From: Thiohalocapsa sp. ML1
GTDB lineage: Bacteria; Pseudomonadota; Gammaproteobacteria; Chromatiales; Chromatiaceae
Reading direction: 5' to 3'
Assembly (NCBI RefSeq): GCF_001469165.1
Contig: NZ_JABX01000003.1
Coordinates: 62,001 to 126,000, forward strand
DNA length: 64,000 nucleotides
Part shown: in pieces, positions 41,115-51,106 of the stretch
How the letters are laid out: the number at the start of each line of letters is the position of its first letter
How positions within the stretch are numbered: the stretch's first letter is position 1
Made by a program: the position numbers and the translations under genes
The notes under the pieces: model-generated
The model's input: only the letters and a program-made list of their open reading frames with translations
Databases searched by the model: none
Told to the model about the DNA's origin: nothing

Positions 41115-42761
41115 TCAGAAGGGCTGCCAGACGGACTTCAGGTACGGGTTCAGCAGATCGTCTTGGTCCCGCAACAGCACGCCCGAGTTTCGGATCTGCC
41201 AGGCCGCGGTTTCGAAGCTGACGCCGTAGTCGGCCGCCAGCACCTTCAGCAGTTCCTCAATCTCTGTCCGCTTGGCATCGGGCGTATTGACGAAGCGCAG
41301 CCGCTCGGCCGCGACCTGGCCGGCCCGGGCTCGCGGGAGCAGGAGCTCCGCCGCGAAGGCATTGGCGCGAGCCTCGACATCCGCCGGCACGCGCCCGCCC
41401 AGAACCTCTACGGCGGGCAGGGCGTGTTCTGTGTCGACCAGCAGATGGCAGATCTCATGGGCGAGGCTGATGCGACGCCCGGTGGGGTATTGGGAGCGCA
41501 GACCCCGCGTGTTGATGAGCACCGTTGGCTGGTGGCCGTCGCCCCAGATGGCGATGGCATCCAAGGACTGGCTCGGCAGCGCGATGTCGGAGACCCGAAC
41601 CCCCCATGACGCCAGCAGCGTCGCCGGATCGACCGCGCCGTCCGCAAGACCGAGGGCCTGTCGCAGGACGCCGGCCAGATCGTAGCCCTGCAGGCAGGGT
41701 TCGTCGGTCTCTTGGTCGTCCAGCAGCTTGGCGGCGAGTCGGCGAGGTTGCGCCAGCGCGGGCGCTTCGCCTCGGGGAATCTGCGCCAATTCGTCCAGCA
41801 AGGTGCGCAGGGCGCCGGCGTCCAACCGCGTGCCGACCATTCTTGCGGCGGCCTTGAGCGTATAAGACACGTCTGCGCTTGGGTCGGGCCAGATACGGTC
41901 AAGGGTTTCTTGGTCCAGTCCGGTGGCGGCTTCGAGACGCGACCCCGCGTCCATCTGATCGCGAGTCTGCCATCGTTCCAGCGCGAGCTTGGAGCGTGCA
42001 TCATCCAAATCGGCAAGCCTGTCAACGATTGCCTGGGCCAGGGCTTGCAACGTGCTCATGCACTCGACGTAGGACAGGGTCCAAGGCCGCGCATGGGTCG
42101 CCGCGCGCATTTGTTGGCCCTGCCTCAGCAGCAGAAGGTTCGGTGGGAAGGCCCCTTTCAGGGCTTCTCCGAAGTCATGGACGAGCAAGAAATCATCAAG
42201 AGCTTCCTGCTCGGTCTCAACATGTTCCGGCAGCAGATTCGGATCGCGCCAGCGCAGCTTGGCCTTGCCGCGAAGCTGCCCGAGATGCTCCGGAGCGGTG
42301 AAGCGCGTGGCGAAGTCGAAGTCGATGGGATAGGTTTCTTCTTCTTGCAAGTAGGGCCAGGCGATGGCCAGGAACTCGAGCAGATCAATCCAGCTCCAGC
42401 GGATGCCCGCCGGTTTGCCCCCGTCACCGGTTGTATCGCCCCACACCAGGGTGTCGGCAACCCAGAGCTGGAGCTCGCCCCAGGTTCTTCCTATTGGGCC
42501 TTCGTCATTCCAATCATCGTCGCCCCAATTCAGCACGAACCGCAGCCCTGCGGTGCTGCCGATGACCAGCGGATTGCCAAGCGAAATGGGCTGTTGCTCG
42601 TACCGCGCGCGAATCGTCTCGGGGGAGACGGGCTCGACCGGCGCGAGGCACGCGGCGTCGAATTCGCGCATGGTCTGCTCGTCAACCGCGCCGACCTTCA
42701 GAAGAGCCTGTATGGTTTCGTGGATGGATGCCAGCGCGTCGCTGCGGTATCTGTCAGCCAT
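41115..42761 (-). CDS. HigA-type N-terminus fused to ImmA/IrrE-family metallopeptidase
   Basis: 548 residues from ATG 42761. Residues 1-55 (ADRYRSDALASIHETIQALL, VDEQTMREFDAACLAPVEPV, SPETIRA) match the N-terminal segment of HigA2/NadS-type antitoxins. Exactly where their helix-turn-helix begins the sequence switches to an unrelated long region. The C-terminal half has ISLAHEICHLLVDTEHALPA (HExxH zinc site) and VEARANAFAAELLLPRARAG, diagnostic of ImmA/IrrE peptidases. ImmA enzymes cleave repressors; here one is joined to the toxin-binding end of an antitoxin. It overlaps the RelE-type toxin by 8 bp, so it should be its partner. Confidence 0.82.
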   Translation of the reverse strand: MADRYRSDALASIHETIQALLKVGAVDEQTMREFDAACLAPVEPVSPETIRARYEQQPISLGNPLVIGSTAGLRFVLNWGDDDWNDEGPIGRTWGELQLWVADTLVWGDTTGDGGKPAGIRWSWIDLLEFLAIAWPYLQEEETYPIDFDFATRFTAPEHLGQLRGKAKLRWRDPNLLPEHVETEQEALDDFLLVHDFGEALKGAFPPNLLLLRQGQQMRAATHARPWTLSYVECMSTLQALAQAIVDRLADLDDARSKLALERWQTRDQMDAGSRLEAATGLDQETLDRIWPDPSADVSYTLKAAARMVGTRLDAGALRTLLDELAQIPRGEAPALAQPRRLAAKLLDDQETDEPCLQGYDLAGVLRQALGLADGAVDPATLLASWGVRVSDIALPSQSLDAIAIWGDGHQPTVLINTRGLRSQYPTGRRISLAHEICHLLVDTEHALPAVEVLGGRVPADVEARANAFAAELLLPRARAGQVAAERLRFVNTPDAKRTEIEELLKVLAADYGVSFETAAWQIRNSGVLLRDQDDLLNPYLKSVWQPF

Positions 42762-43140
42762 GGTCGTCAACCTCGTCGGCTATCTCTGAGAAATCTCCAT
42801 CTCGGATCAGCGCCTCGACTTTGTCATCCGTCAGCGCCAGGACATGCTGTGCCAGATCCTTGAAACGAGCCTCTTCCTCGCCTGTGATATTGTCCCGGCG
42901 GCTCTTTGCGTATCCATAGACGAAGAACGCGCGGTGGGCTTGGCGATAAAGAATCAGGGTCCGATAGCCTCCCGATCGCCCTTGTCCGCTGCGCGGAACG
43001 CGCTGCTTGACGACCCCGCCGCCGAGGTCGGCATCGATCAGCCCCTGTTCTGCCCGATGCACCGCAGCGCGCAGGGCCGCATCGGGAATATGGTGTTTGC
43101 GTGCATACCGCGCGAACCAGGCGTTCTTGAAGATCCTCAC
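42754..43140 (-). CDS. RelE/HigB2-family toxin paired with the ImmA/IrrE fusion
   Basis: 128 residues from GTG 43140. RIFKNAWFARYARKHHIPDA, then GGVVKQRVPRSGQGRSGGYR and HRAFFVYGYAKSRRDNITGE, DLAQHVLALTDDKVEALI is the signature of the RelE-type toxins usually partnered by NadS/HigA2 antitoxins (PF06296 class). They are expected to cleave mRNA or block growth. The 3' end overlaps the partner by 8 bp. The pair runs opposite to the BREX genes and starts just before the pglY leader. Confidence 0.85.
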   Translation of the reverse strand: MRIFKNAWFARYARKHHIPDAALRAAVHRAEQGLIDADLGGGVVKQRVPRSGQGRSGGYRTLILYRQAHRAFFVYGYAKSRRDNITGEEEARFKDLAQHVLALTDDKVEALIRDGDFSEIADEVDDHG

Positions 43141-43337
43141 ACGCTCGGTACTCCGCCCTCGTGCCTGCGATCAGCCTGACTTCGGATACCCGTTGCAACC
43201 GTGCTCCGAGCTGGACGCTGACCGAACCGCAGCAGTATGGCACACTCGGTCCGACCCTCGGCGGCCTGACCGCCCACCCCGAGGGCGAAGGGGCGTGCTG
43301 CACGCCAAGCTAAGGAAACGCACGACGAGCGCTCGGC

Positions 43338-46300
43338 ATGACGACGTACATCAAGGATCTCATCGACCTGCCGGAGCGCGTGCACGGCGGGGATTTCGTG
43401 CTCAAGCTCACCGAAGGCGTCGCCCGGCCGGAGGCGACCCTCGACGCCTATGTCGTGACGCCGGAGCTGGCGCGGAACTTCGACGACGCGCTCGGCTTCA
43501 TCAAGGGCGCGGTGCACGCCGCGAGCAGCAAGGCGGCCTATCTGCACGGCAGCTTCGGCTCCGGCAAGAGTCACTTCATGGCCGTGCTGCATCTGGTGCT
43601 GGACCAGAATCCGGCGGCCAAGTCCAAGCGCGGCCTGACCGAGGTCGTGGTCCGCCACAACGACTGGCTCACGGGCAAGCGGTTCCTGTTGGTGCCCTAC
43701 CACATGATCGGCCAGCCGAGCATGGAGGCGGCGGTGCTGGGTGGCTATGTGGACCGAGTGCTGGCGCTGCATCCCGAGGCACCCATCCCTGCCGTGTACC
43801 GTGCCGCCGGGCTGTTGCGCGATGCCGAGACCCTGCGCGGGAACATGGGCGATGCGGCCTTTTTCGAGCAACTGAATCGGGCCGGTGGCGGCCGCGGCGG
43901 CTGGGGCGAGCTGGAGGCCGGCTGGGATGCGTCGAGCTTTGCGGCGGCGCTGACGGCACCACCGGGGGCGGACGCGCGCGACGGGCTCATCGGCGCGTTG
44001 GTCAAGGCCTTCTTCCAGTCCTACACGGAGGTGGCGCGCGGGGGGCAGGAGACCTTCGTGTCGTTGGACGACGGGCTCGCGGTGATGAGTCGCCATGCGC
44101 GCGACCTGGGCTACGACGCGGTGGTGCTCTTTCTCGACGAGCTGATCCTGTGGCTGGCCACCCATGCGGGGGACCGGCAGTTTTTGAGCACCGAGGGGTC
44201 GAAGGTCTCGAAGCTCGTGGAGGCGCAGACCGCGGACCGGCCGATCCCGATCGTCAGCTTCGTCGCGCGCCAGCGCGACCTGCGCGAGCTGGTGGGGGAG
44301 GACGGCGTGGGCGCGGAGCAGCTCAGCTTTGCGAATGTGCTGCGCTGGTGGGAGGCGCGCTTCGACACCATCACGCTGGAGGACCGCAACCTGCCGGAGA
44401 TCGCGGCGCAGCGCGTGCTGCTGCCGAAGAGCGAAGCCGCGCGCCAACAGCTTGCGGCGGCCTGGGAGGACACGGCGCGCATCCGTGCAGAGGTGCTGAG
44501 CATCCTGCTCACGCCCACCGCGGACCGCGATGCCTTCCGCAAGGTCTATCCCTTCAGCCCGGCGCTGGTGGAGACGCTGATCGCCGTGTCGTCCGTGCTG
44601 CAGCGCGAGCGCACGGCGCTGAAGGTGATGCTGCTGCTGCTGGTGAGCCAACGCGACACGTTGGAGCTGGGCCAGATCGTGCCGGTGGGTGACCTGTTCG
44701 ACGTGATTGCCGACGGTGATGAGCCCTTCACCGAGGGCATGCGCATTCACTTCGACAACGCCAAGCGGCTCTACTACCAGAAGCTGCTGCCGCTCTTGGA
44801 GCAGGAGCACGGCACCAGCGCGCAGGCGCTCACGGCGCTCGACTTCGACGACCCGCGGGCGCGTGCATTTCGCGCCGACGACAGGCTCATGAAGACGCTG
44901 CTGCTGGCGGCGCTGGTGCCCCAGGTGGACAGCCTGAAGGGGCTCAATGCCGCACGGCTGGCGGCGCTCAACCACGGCAGCATCCGCTCGCCGATCCCCG
45001 GGCGCGAGAAGCAGGAGGTGCTGCGGCGCGTGCGCAACTGGGCGTCGCAGGTGGGGGAGATCAAGGTCGGCGAGGGGGCCGACCCGAGCGTGACGCTGCA
45101 TCTGTCCGGCGTCGACACCGAGGGCATCCTGGCCAATGCGCAGGGCGTCGACAATCTGGGCAATCGTCGGCGCAAGGTGCGGGAGCTCTTGTTCGAGCAG
45201 CTCGGCATCGAGAACCGCGATGAGCTGTTCCTGGAGCACGAGCTGCTCTGGCGCGGCACGCGCCGTGCTTTCCAGGTGATCTTCGGCAACGTGCGCGAGC
45301 TGCCGGACGAATCCCTGGAGACCAAGGGCGGCAGCCGCAAGCTCGTCATCGACTTCCCGTTCGACGACCCGGCGCACAGCCCGGCGGACGACCTGGCGCG
45401 TGTCGATGCGTTCCGCGCGGCCGGGCGGACGGCCCGGACGCTGGTCTGGCTGCCGGCGTTCCTGAGCGTCCAGGCGCAGCGGGATCTGGGCATCCTGGTG
45501 CGGCTGGACGACATCCTGCGCAGCGAGGACAACCTGCGCCGCTATGCCTCGCATCTGACCGCGGTCGAGCAGGCGCAGGCGCGGGAGCTGCTGCGCAACC
45601 AGCAGAGCTCGCTGCGCCAGCGCATCATCAACTGGCTCGAGGGCGCCTACGGGGTGGATACCCCGGCGCCGGGGTCCGTGGATGACGCGACCCGCCCGGA
45701 CAGCCATTTCCACGTGCTGGACCCGTCCCTGACGCCGCAGCCGCCGGTCGGCGCGAACCTGGGGCAGGCGCTCCTGCACCTGCTCTCGCAGATGCTCGAA
45801 AGCCAGTACCCGGCGCACCCGCGCTTCGGCACCGAGGTGAAGCTCGGCGTGCTGCGCAAGGTGCAGGCGGAAGTCGAGCGGGCGGCGCAGACCGAAGACG
45901 GCCGCGTGCTCATCGACAAGGCGCTTAGGCCCCTGATGCAGCAGATTGCCGTGCCGCTGCGGCTCGGCAACATGGGCGAGGACCACTTCGCGCTGACCCG
46001 GGAGTGGTACGACCATTGCTCGCGGCAGGTGCAGGGTCCGATCACCGTTGCCAAGCTGCGCGCGGCCATGGATCAACCCAAGCCCATGGGGCTGCCGGTC
46101 CAGGCGCAGAATCTGGTGATCCTGTTGTATGCGGATCAGGCCAATCGGTCTTTCCACCTGCACGGCGGCCCGTACCCGCCCAAGCTGGAGGACATGCCGG
46201 ACGACCTTGAGCTGCGCGAGCAGGCACTGCCGAGCGCGGCAGACTGGGAGCAGGCGATTCACCGCGCGAGCAAGGTGTTCGGGCTCGCGGTGTCGCCGTT

Positions 46301-46985
46301 GCGCAATGCCGGCAACGTCAGCACGCTGGCGGACAAGCTCGGCGCGCTGGCCCGCGCGGAGCTGGAGACGTGCCAGGTGCTGACGGACCGGCTGGCGGCG
46401 CTGTGCTCGGATTGGGGCATCAGTCAGGATGACAGCGCCCGGCTGCGCTCCGCCGTCGCGGTGCTCACGCTGTTGGGCGGCCTGGTGGCGGAGTCCGATC
46501 CGAAGCGGCGCGTGGAGTACCTGGCCACCGCGAGCCTGCCCGAGCCGCTTGATGCGCTCGGCATGAGCCGCTGTAAGGCACCGGATGTGCGCAGCGGCAT
46601 CGAGGCGACGAAGTGGGAGTTGTTTGCCGCGGTCGCCGGCATCGGCGATGAGCGCAAGTCCGCCGCGGACGACCTCGTTGCGCGGCTGGCCGAGGCGTTG
46701 TGCCACGACGAGTTTGCGCTGGCCTTGAAGCCCCGGCTGGCAGTGTTGGAAGGCAAGGCGATTGCGCTGCTGGCGCCGGGCAAGCAGGTTCCGAAGACCG
46801 GCCCCGGCGCGGGCAAGGTCCAACCCGAGGATGGCGCCGAGATCGTCGACAAAGGGACTGATCATGGCCTCTCCGAGGCTGGCGCCACCGAGGTGCTCAA
46901 CGCGCTGCTAAAGCGCCTCTCCAGCGAGCCGGACCTCAAGCTCGACCTCGCCTGGACGCTCTACAAGGACGGGCCCGGCGCATGA
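43338..46985 (+). CDS. pglY: BREX type 2 ATPase PglY
   Basis: 1215 residues. Starts MTTYIKDLIDLPERVHGGDF, the standard PglY opening. Walker A is LHGSFGSGKSHFMAVLHLVL (about residues 68-86) and Walker B is YDAVVLFLDELILWLATHAG (about 258-277). The length and gene order match the BREX-2 PglY ATPase, thought to drive or regulate the defence complex. The gene ends with an ATGA overlap with pglZ. Its upstream region is duplicated at 37585-37802 as a result of the cassette insertion. Given the distance from pglX, it probably needs its own promoter. Confidence 0.94.
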   Translation: MTTYIKDLIDLPERVHGGDFVLKLTEGVARPEATLDAYVVTPELARNFDDALGFIKGAVHAASSKAAYLHGSFGSGKSHFMAVLHLVLDQNPAAKSKRGLTEVVVRHNDWLTGKRFLLVPYHMIGQPSMEAAVLGGYVDRVLALHPEAPIPAVYRAAGLLRDAETLRGNMGDAAFFEQLNRAGGGRGGWGELEAGWDASSFAAALTAPPGADARDGLIGALVKAFFQSYTEVARGGQETFVSLDDGLAVMSRHARDLGYDAVVLFLDELILWLATHAGDRQFLSTEGSKVSKLVEAQTADRPIPIVSFVARQRDLRELVGEDGVGAEQLSFANVLRWWEARFDTITLEDRNLPEIAAQRVLLPKSEAARQQLAAAWEDTARIRAEVLSILLTPTADRDAFRKVYPFSPALVETLIAVSSVLQRERTALKVMLLLLVSQRDTLELGQIVPVGDLFDVIADGDEPFTEGMRIHFDNAKRLYYQKLLPLLEQEHGTSAQALTALDFDDPRARAFRADDRLMKTLLLAALVPQVDSLKGLNAARLAALNHGSIRSPIPGREKQEVLRRVRNWASQVGEIKVGEGADPSVTLHLSGVDTEGILANAQGVDNLGNRRRKVRELLFEQLGIENRDELFLEHELLWRGTRRAFQVIFGNVRELPDESLETKGGSRKLVIDFPFDDPAHSPADDLARVDAFRAAGRTARTLVWLPAFLSVQAQRDLGILVRLDDILRSEDNLRRYASHLTAVEQAQARELLRNQQSSLRQRIINWLEGAYGVDTPAPGSVDDATRPDSHFHVLDPSLTPQPPVGANLGQALLHLLSQMLESQYPAHPRFGTEVKLGVLRKVQAEVERAAQTEDGRVLIDKALRPLMQQIAVPLRLGNMGEDHFALTREWYDHCSRQVQGPITVAKLRAAMDQPKPMGLPVQAQNLVILLYADQANRSFHLHGGPYPPKLEDMPDDLELREQALPSAADWEQAIHRASKVFGLAVSPLRNAGNVSTLADKLGALARAELETCQVLTDRLAALCSDWGISQDDSARLRSAVAVLTLLGGLVAESDPKRRVEYLATASLPEPLDALGMSRCKAPDVRSGIEATKWELFAAVAGIGDERKSAADDLVARLAEALCHDEFALALKPRLAVLEGKAIALLAPGKQVPKTGPGAGKVQPEDGAEIVDKGTDHGLSEAGATEVLNALLKRLSSEPDLKLDLAWTLYKDGPGA

Positions 46986-49717
46986 GCATTGCGCCGACGC
47001 CCGCGCAGGTCCGCGCCCAAGTGGCCGCGGTGCTCGAAAAGGCGACGGATGCGCGCGTCATCGGGGTCAGGGCGCCGCTTGGCATGGCGCTCGGCGACAC
47101 GCTGCGCCTCGATGGCCGCGAGCTGCGCGTGAGCCGGACCGATTCCGTGCTCGCGCTCCGCGAGCAACTCGACGCGCTGCCGGAGGGCGCGCCGCCACTG
47201 GTCCTGCTCACGACCCTGGACGAGAGCGAGCTGGGCGCCGATCTGCTGGCTCGCCTGGCGCGCCGACGCCTGTTCTCCGTGGACCCGTGGCAGTTGGTCA
47301 AGGAGCGCTTCCGCGCCCGCTGGGTCGCGCCGGAGCTCGTCGAACGCCATGCCTGGGTGGCGCGCGCCTTGCTGGAAGTGGAGCCGCCCGAGGGCTTTCC
47401 GCCGGCGCCGAGCGGATTCCTCCAGGAGGAGCTGGTGTGGCGCATCCTGTTCGACGCGCTGCTCGGGCTCTGCACCGATGAGCACGACGCGGAAGCCTGG
47501 ATCGAGTGGTCGCTGGCGCCGGAGAACACCTGCCGCGCCGCGGCGCTGACACCGGAACAGCGCACGAGCTTTGCCGCGGCGCTTGAAGCCGGAGCCGGGT
47601 CCGTCGCGCGCACGGTGTTCGCGTGCGCCACCGGCCCGCATGGCGCGGACACCTTCGCCGTCGGGCTCGCCAGCCGCGTTCTGTTCACGGATGCCGTGCG
47701 TGGAGAGTCGGCCGCGGCCAAGGCGACCGGCAAGCTGGAGGCGCTGCTCGGCAGCGCGGAGCTCGACACCAAGACCGCGCTGCTCTGGGCGGACGCCGCG
47801 GAATCCGTTGCCGAGCGGCTGCTGCGCCAGAGGCCATGGGCCGAGGCCTCCGGCCTGCTGGAGCGGGGCGACGCGCTGCTGACCTCGCTGGGCGCGGAGT
47901 CCTTCGCGCAGCACAGCCGGTACTTGTCGCTGGGGTTGCGCCAGCGCTTGGCGGCGCTCGCGGCGACCTTGCACGGTGTCGTCGCCGGCAAGGCGAGCGC
48001 CGCGGCGGATCTGGAAGGCGCCGTCAGCCACGTCCTGGCGCATGTGCTGGTGCGTTACGCGCCGGCGCGCAGGCAGGGCATCGACATGAGTGCCCGTCTT
48101 GCCCGATGGCTCGCCAGCCGGCAGGGCAGCAAGCCCAAACCGCCGGGCTCCCTGGCGGAAGCGGCGGGCGCGTATCGGCGCGAAGGCGGTTTTCTCGACT
48201 GGGCACGCTCGGTGCTGTGGGATGCCGATCCGCTGCCCGCGCTCGGCAAGGCCTACGGCGAGCTCCGGCAGGCGGTGACGACGCTGCGGGAGATGGAGAA
48301 TCGGCAATTCGGCGAGCTGCTCTCCGGTTGGGTCAAGACCGGCTCGCACCTGCCGGCGGTGATCCGCGTCGAGCACGTCCTCGATCGGCTGGTGGCGCCG
48401 CTTGCCGCCGCGCACCCGGTGCTGCTGGTGGTGCTCGACGGCATGGGCATGGCGGTGTTTCGCGAGCTAGAGGCCGACTTGCTGCGGCAGGGCTGGATCG
48501 AGCTCGATGCGCCGGACGCGAGCCGCCGCCTGCCGGTGATCGCCGCGCTGCCGACGCTGACGGAGGTCTCGCGCACCAGCCTCTTGTGCGGCAAGCTGTG
48601 CGTCGGCAACGCCGATACCGAGCGGGCCGGGTTCGCAGCTCACGCGGGCCTGGTGGGCGCGGGGCTGCCGGCGAGGCCGCCGGTGCTGTTCCACAAGGGT
48701 GATCTGATATCCGGCAGCGGCGGCATCGCATCAATGGTGTCGGACGCGATCGGCGACGACAAGCGCAAGGTCGTCGGCGTGGTGATCAACGCCGTGGATG
48801 ATCATCTGGCGAAGGGCGATCAGATTCGCGTCGATTGGACCACCCGGCGGATCAGGCCGCTGGAGGAGCTGCTGGCCGCGGCGCGCGATGCCGGCCGCGC
48901 CGTGGTTCTCACCAGCGACCACGGCCACGTGCCGGAGCATGGCACCGCGGGCCGCGCCGGCGGACCTGGCGAACGCTGGCGCGATGCGAGCGACGCCCCC
49001 GCGGATGACGAGGTCAGACTCGCGGGCCAGCGGGTGCTGCTCGGCGATCAGCACGGCGTTGTCGCGCCCTGGAGCGAGCGGGTGCGCTACGGCAGCAAGA
49101 AGAACGGCTATCACGGCGGCGCGACGCCGCAGGAGGTCGTGATTCCGCTCGGCGTCTTTGTGCATGCCAGCATCAGCGTGCCGGGATGGGACGAAGTGGC
49201 CTCCGAGCTGCCGCACTGGTGGACGGCGGAGGCGAGCGCTGCACCGCCAGCCGGCAAGCGCCGGGGCCGGGCGGCAACCGCACGGACCGCGGCCCCGCCG
49301 CTGCGATTGAAGCCAAAGCCCGCAACCAAGCCGGGCGGACAGGGCGAGCTGTTCACGCTCGACGACAGCGTCCAGCCCGAGACCGAGGCCGCCGCCGCCG
49401 CGGCATCCGATTGGATCGACCGCTTGCTGGCCTCCGACACCCTTGCGGCCCAGCGCAAGTCCGCGGCACGTGTCGCCTTGACCGATCAGCGCCTGCGCGC
49501 TGTGCTCGCGGCGCTGGAGGAGCGCGGCGGCAAGCTCTCGCGGCGGGCGTTGGCGACGCGCATCGGCGTCCCGGAGCTGCGCATCAGCGGCGTGATCTCG
49601 GCGGCCAGGCGGGTGCTGAACGTCGATGGCTATCCCATCCTGTCCGTGGACGAGGCCTCGGACACCGTGGAGCTGAACCGTCGGCAGCTCCTGCAGCAGT
49701 TTGGTCTGGAGCCTTGA
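46982..49717 (+). CDS. pglZ: BREX type 2 phosphatase-superfamily protein PglZ
   Basis: 911 residues, coupled to pglY by ATGA. The alkaline phosphatase superfamily core carries HPVLLVVLDGMGMAVFRELE (about 477-496) and RAVVLTSDHGHVPEHG (about 638-653, DHGH metal ligands); SYGSKKNGYHGGATPQEVVI-like text follows. PglZ is the one component shared by all BREX types; it is required for methylation-linked phage exclusion. The N-terminal half (TPAQVRAQVAAVLEKATDAR) matches BREX-2 PglZ. Confidence 0.94.
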   Translation: MSIAPTPAQVRAQVAAVLEKATDARVIGVRAPLGMALGDTLRLDGRELRVSRTDSVLALREQLDALPEGAPPLVLLTTLDESELGADLLARLARRRLFSVDPWQLVKERFRARWVAPELVERHAWVARALLEVEPPEGFPPAPSGFLQEELVWRILFDALLGLCTDEHDAEAWIEWSLAPENTCRAAALTPEQRTSFAAALEAGAGSVARTVFACATGPHGADTFAVGLASRVLFTDAVRGESAAAKATGKLEALLGSAELDTKTALLWADAAESVAERLLRQRPWAEASGLLERGDALLTSLGAESFAQHSRYLSLGLRQRLAALAATLHGVVAGKASAAADLEGAVSHVLAHVLVRYAPARRQGIDMSARLARWLASRQGSKPKPPGSLAEAAGAYRREGGFLDWARSVLWDADPLPALGKAYGELRQAVTTLREMENRQFGELLSGWVKTGSHLPAVIRVEHVLDRLVAPLAAAHPVLLVVLDGMGMAVFRELEADLLRQGWIELDAPDASRRLPVIAALPTLTEVSRTSLLCGKLCVGNADTERAGFAAHAGLVGAGLPARPPVLFHKGDLISGSGGIASMVSDAIGDDKRKVVGVVINAVDDHLAKGDQIRVDWTTRRIRPLEELLAAARDAGRAVVLTSDHGHVPEHGTAGRAGGPGERWRDASDAPADDEVRLAGQRVLLGDQHGVVAPWSERVRYGSKKNGYHGGATPQEVVIPLGVFVHASISVPGWDEVASELPHWWTAEASAAPPAGKRRGRAATARTAAPPLRLKPKPATKPGGQGELFTLDDSVQPETEAAAAAASDWIDRLLASDTLAAQRKSAARVALTDQRLRAVLAALEERGGKLSRRALATRIGVPELRISGVISAARRVLNVDGYPILSVDEASDTVELNRRQLLQQFGLEP

Positions 49718-49731
49718 GCAGGTGTCACTCG

Positions 49732-51048
49732 GTGATCAGCCCGCAACGCCGCCTGGAGATCATCGACGCGCTGCGCCGCGGCAGCGTGCCGCAGCGCGGG
49801 CTCGATGCGTTCGCGGTGGGCCTGGAGCGGTTCGCGTCGGCGCTGGATGAGGAGCTGGCCCGGGCCGGGGCGGGCGGTGCCGCGTTCAAGGCCGTGCGCG
49901 GCGAGTACGGCACCGGCAAGACCTTCTTCGCGCGCTGGCTGCAGGAGCGCGCGAAGAGCGCGAGCTTCGCGGTCAGCGAGGTGCAGATTTCCGAGGCGGA
50001 AACGCCACTGCACCGGCTGGAGACCGTGTACCGCCGGCTGGTGGAGCGCCTGTCCACCAGCGACAACCCGCAGGGCGCGCTGCGCGGCGTGTTGGATGCC
50101 TGGTTCTACGCGCTTGAGGAAGACGTTCTGGCCGACGGCACGCTGGACGAGCAGGATGCGCAAGGCCTGCTTGCGCGCACCGATGCGCTGATGGAGCAGC
50201 GCCTCGCGGCGGTCAACCGGCACGCGCCGGCCTTCTCGACGGCGCTGCGGGCCTATCGCCGCGCACTCGCCGACGGCGAGAACGCGGTCGCGGACGGCAT
50301 CCTCGCCTGGCTCGGCGGGGAGCCGAACGTGGGCGCGGCGCCGAAGCGCTATGCCGGGCTCAAGGGCCAGGTTGACCACTTCGGCGCGCTGAGCTTCTTG
50401 CAGGCGTTGTTGGTAATCCTGCGCGATGCGGGCTTTGCCGGCCTGCTCCTGGTGCTGGACGAGGTAGAGACCTTGCAGCGCGTGCGCGGGGATGTGCGCG
50501 AGAAGAGCCTGAATGCACTACGCCAACTGATCGATGAGGTGGATGCCGGTCGCTACCCGGGGCTCTATCTGCTCATGACCGGCACGCCCGCCTTCTTCGA
50601 CGGGCCGCAGGGCGTGCAGCGGCTACCGCCGCTCGCGCAACGCCTCGCCGTGGACTTCGCGACCGAGGCGCGCTTCGACAACCCGCGGGCGGTGCAGATC
50701 CGGCTGCCGGCCTTCGACCTCGAACGGCTCGGGTTGGTGGGCCGCCGCATCCGGGACATTTATGCGGACGGGAGCCCGCACGCGGCGCGGCTCGGGCGCG
50801 CCGTCGACGATGCCTACGTGGACGCGCTGGCGGCGGCGGTGACCGGCGATCTCGGCGGCAAGGTGGGCGTGGCACCGCGCATCTTCCTCAAGAAGCTCGT
50901 GGCCGACGTGCTGGATCGGGTGGACTTGCACGCGGACTTCGACCCGCGCAAGCACTATGCGCCGACGCTCGGCGAGCAGGAGCTAACGCCGGTGGAGCGC
51001 GCGGCGCGCGCCGCGGGCAGCGTCGATGACATCGAGCTGGAGCTGTGA
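49732..51048 (+). CDS. brxD: BREX system ATP-binding protein BrxD
   Basis: 438 residues from GTG 49732 (VISPQRRLEIIDALRRGSVP), which matches the usual BrxD N-terminus; an in-frame TTG at 49714 overlapping the pglZ stop is an alternative. Walker A is VRGEYGTGKTFFARWLQERA (about 53-72), Walker B LLLVLDEVETLQRVRGDVRE (about 237-256), and a sensor-like LYLLMTGTPAFFDGPQGVQR follows. BrxD is an ATPase found in BREX types 2 and 6 next to brxHI. Confidence 0.9.
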   Translation: MISPQRRLEIIDALRRGSVPQRGLDAFAVGLERFASALDEELARAGAGGAAFKAVRGEYGTGKTFFARWLQERAKSASFAVSEVQISEAETPLHRLETVYRRLVERLSTSDNPQGALRGVLDAWFYALEEDVLADGTLDEQDAQGLLARTDALMEQRLAAVNRHAPAFSTALRAYRRALADGENAVADGILAWLGGEPNVGAAPKRYAGLKGQVDHFGALSFLQALLVILRDAGFAGLLLVLDEVETLQRVRGDVREKSLNALRQLIDEVDAGRYPGLYLLMTGTPAFFDGPQGVQRLPPLAQRLAVDFATEARFDNPRAVQIRLPAFDLERLGLVGRRIRDIYADGSPHAARLGRAVDDAYVDALAAAVTGDLGGKVGVAPRIFLKKLVADVLDRVDLHADFDPRKHYAPTLGEQELTPVERAARAAGSVDDIELEL

Positions 51049-51106
51049 GGCGGCGCTGCCGCACTCAGTGAGCTTAGTCCGTGGGCGACTTCGGCAGCAG
51101 CGGACG

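Noticed and set aside
43137-46865. A very long open frame antisense to pglY (1242 codons)
   Set aside because: It is the mirror of the GC-rich codon pattern of pglY, has no family resemblance, and pglY itself is unmistakable. The same holds for long antisense frames over the two-component operon, pglW, pglX and gspE.
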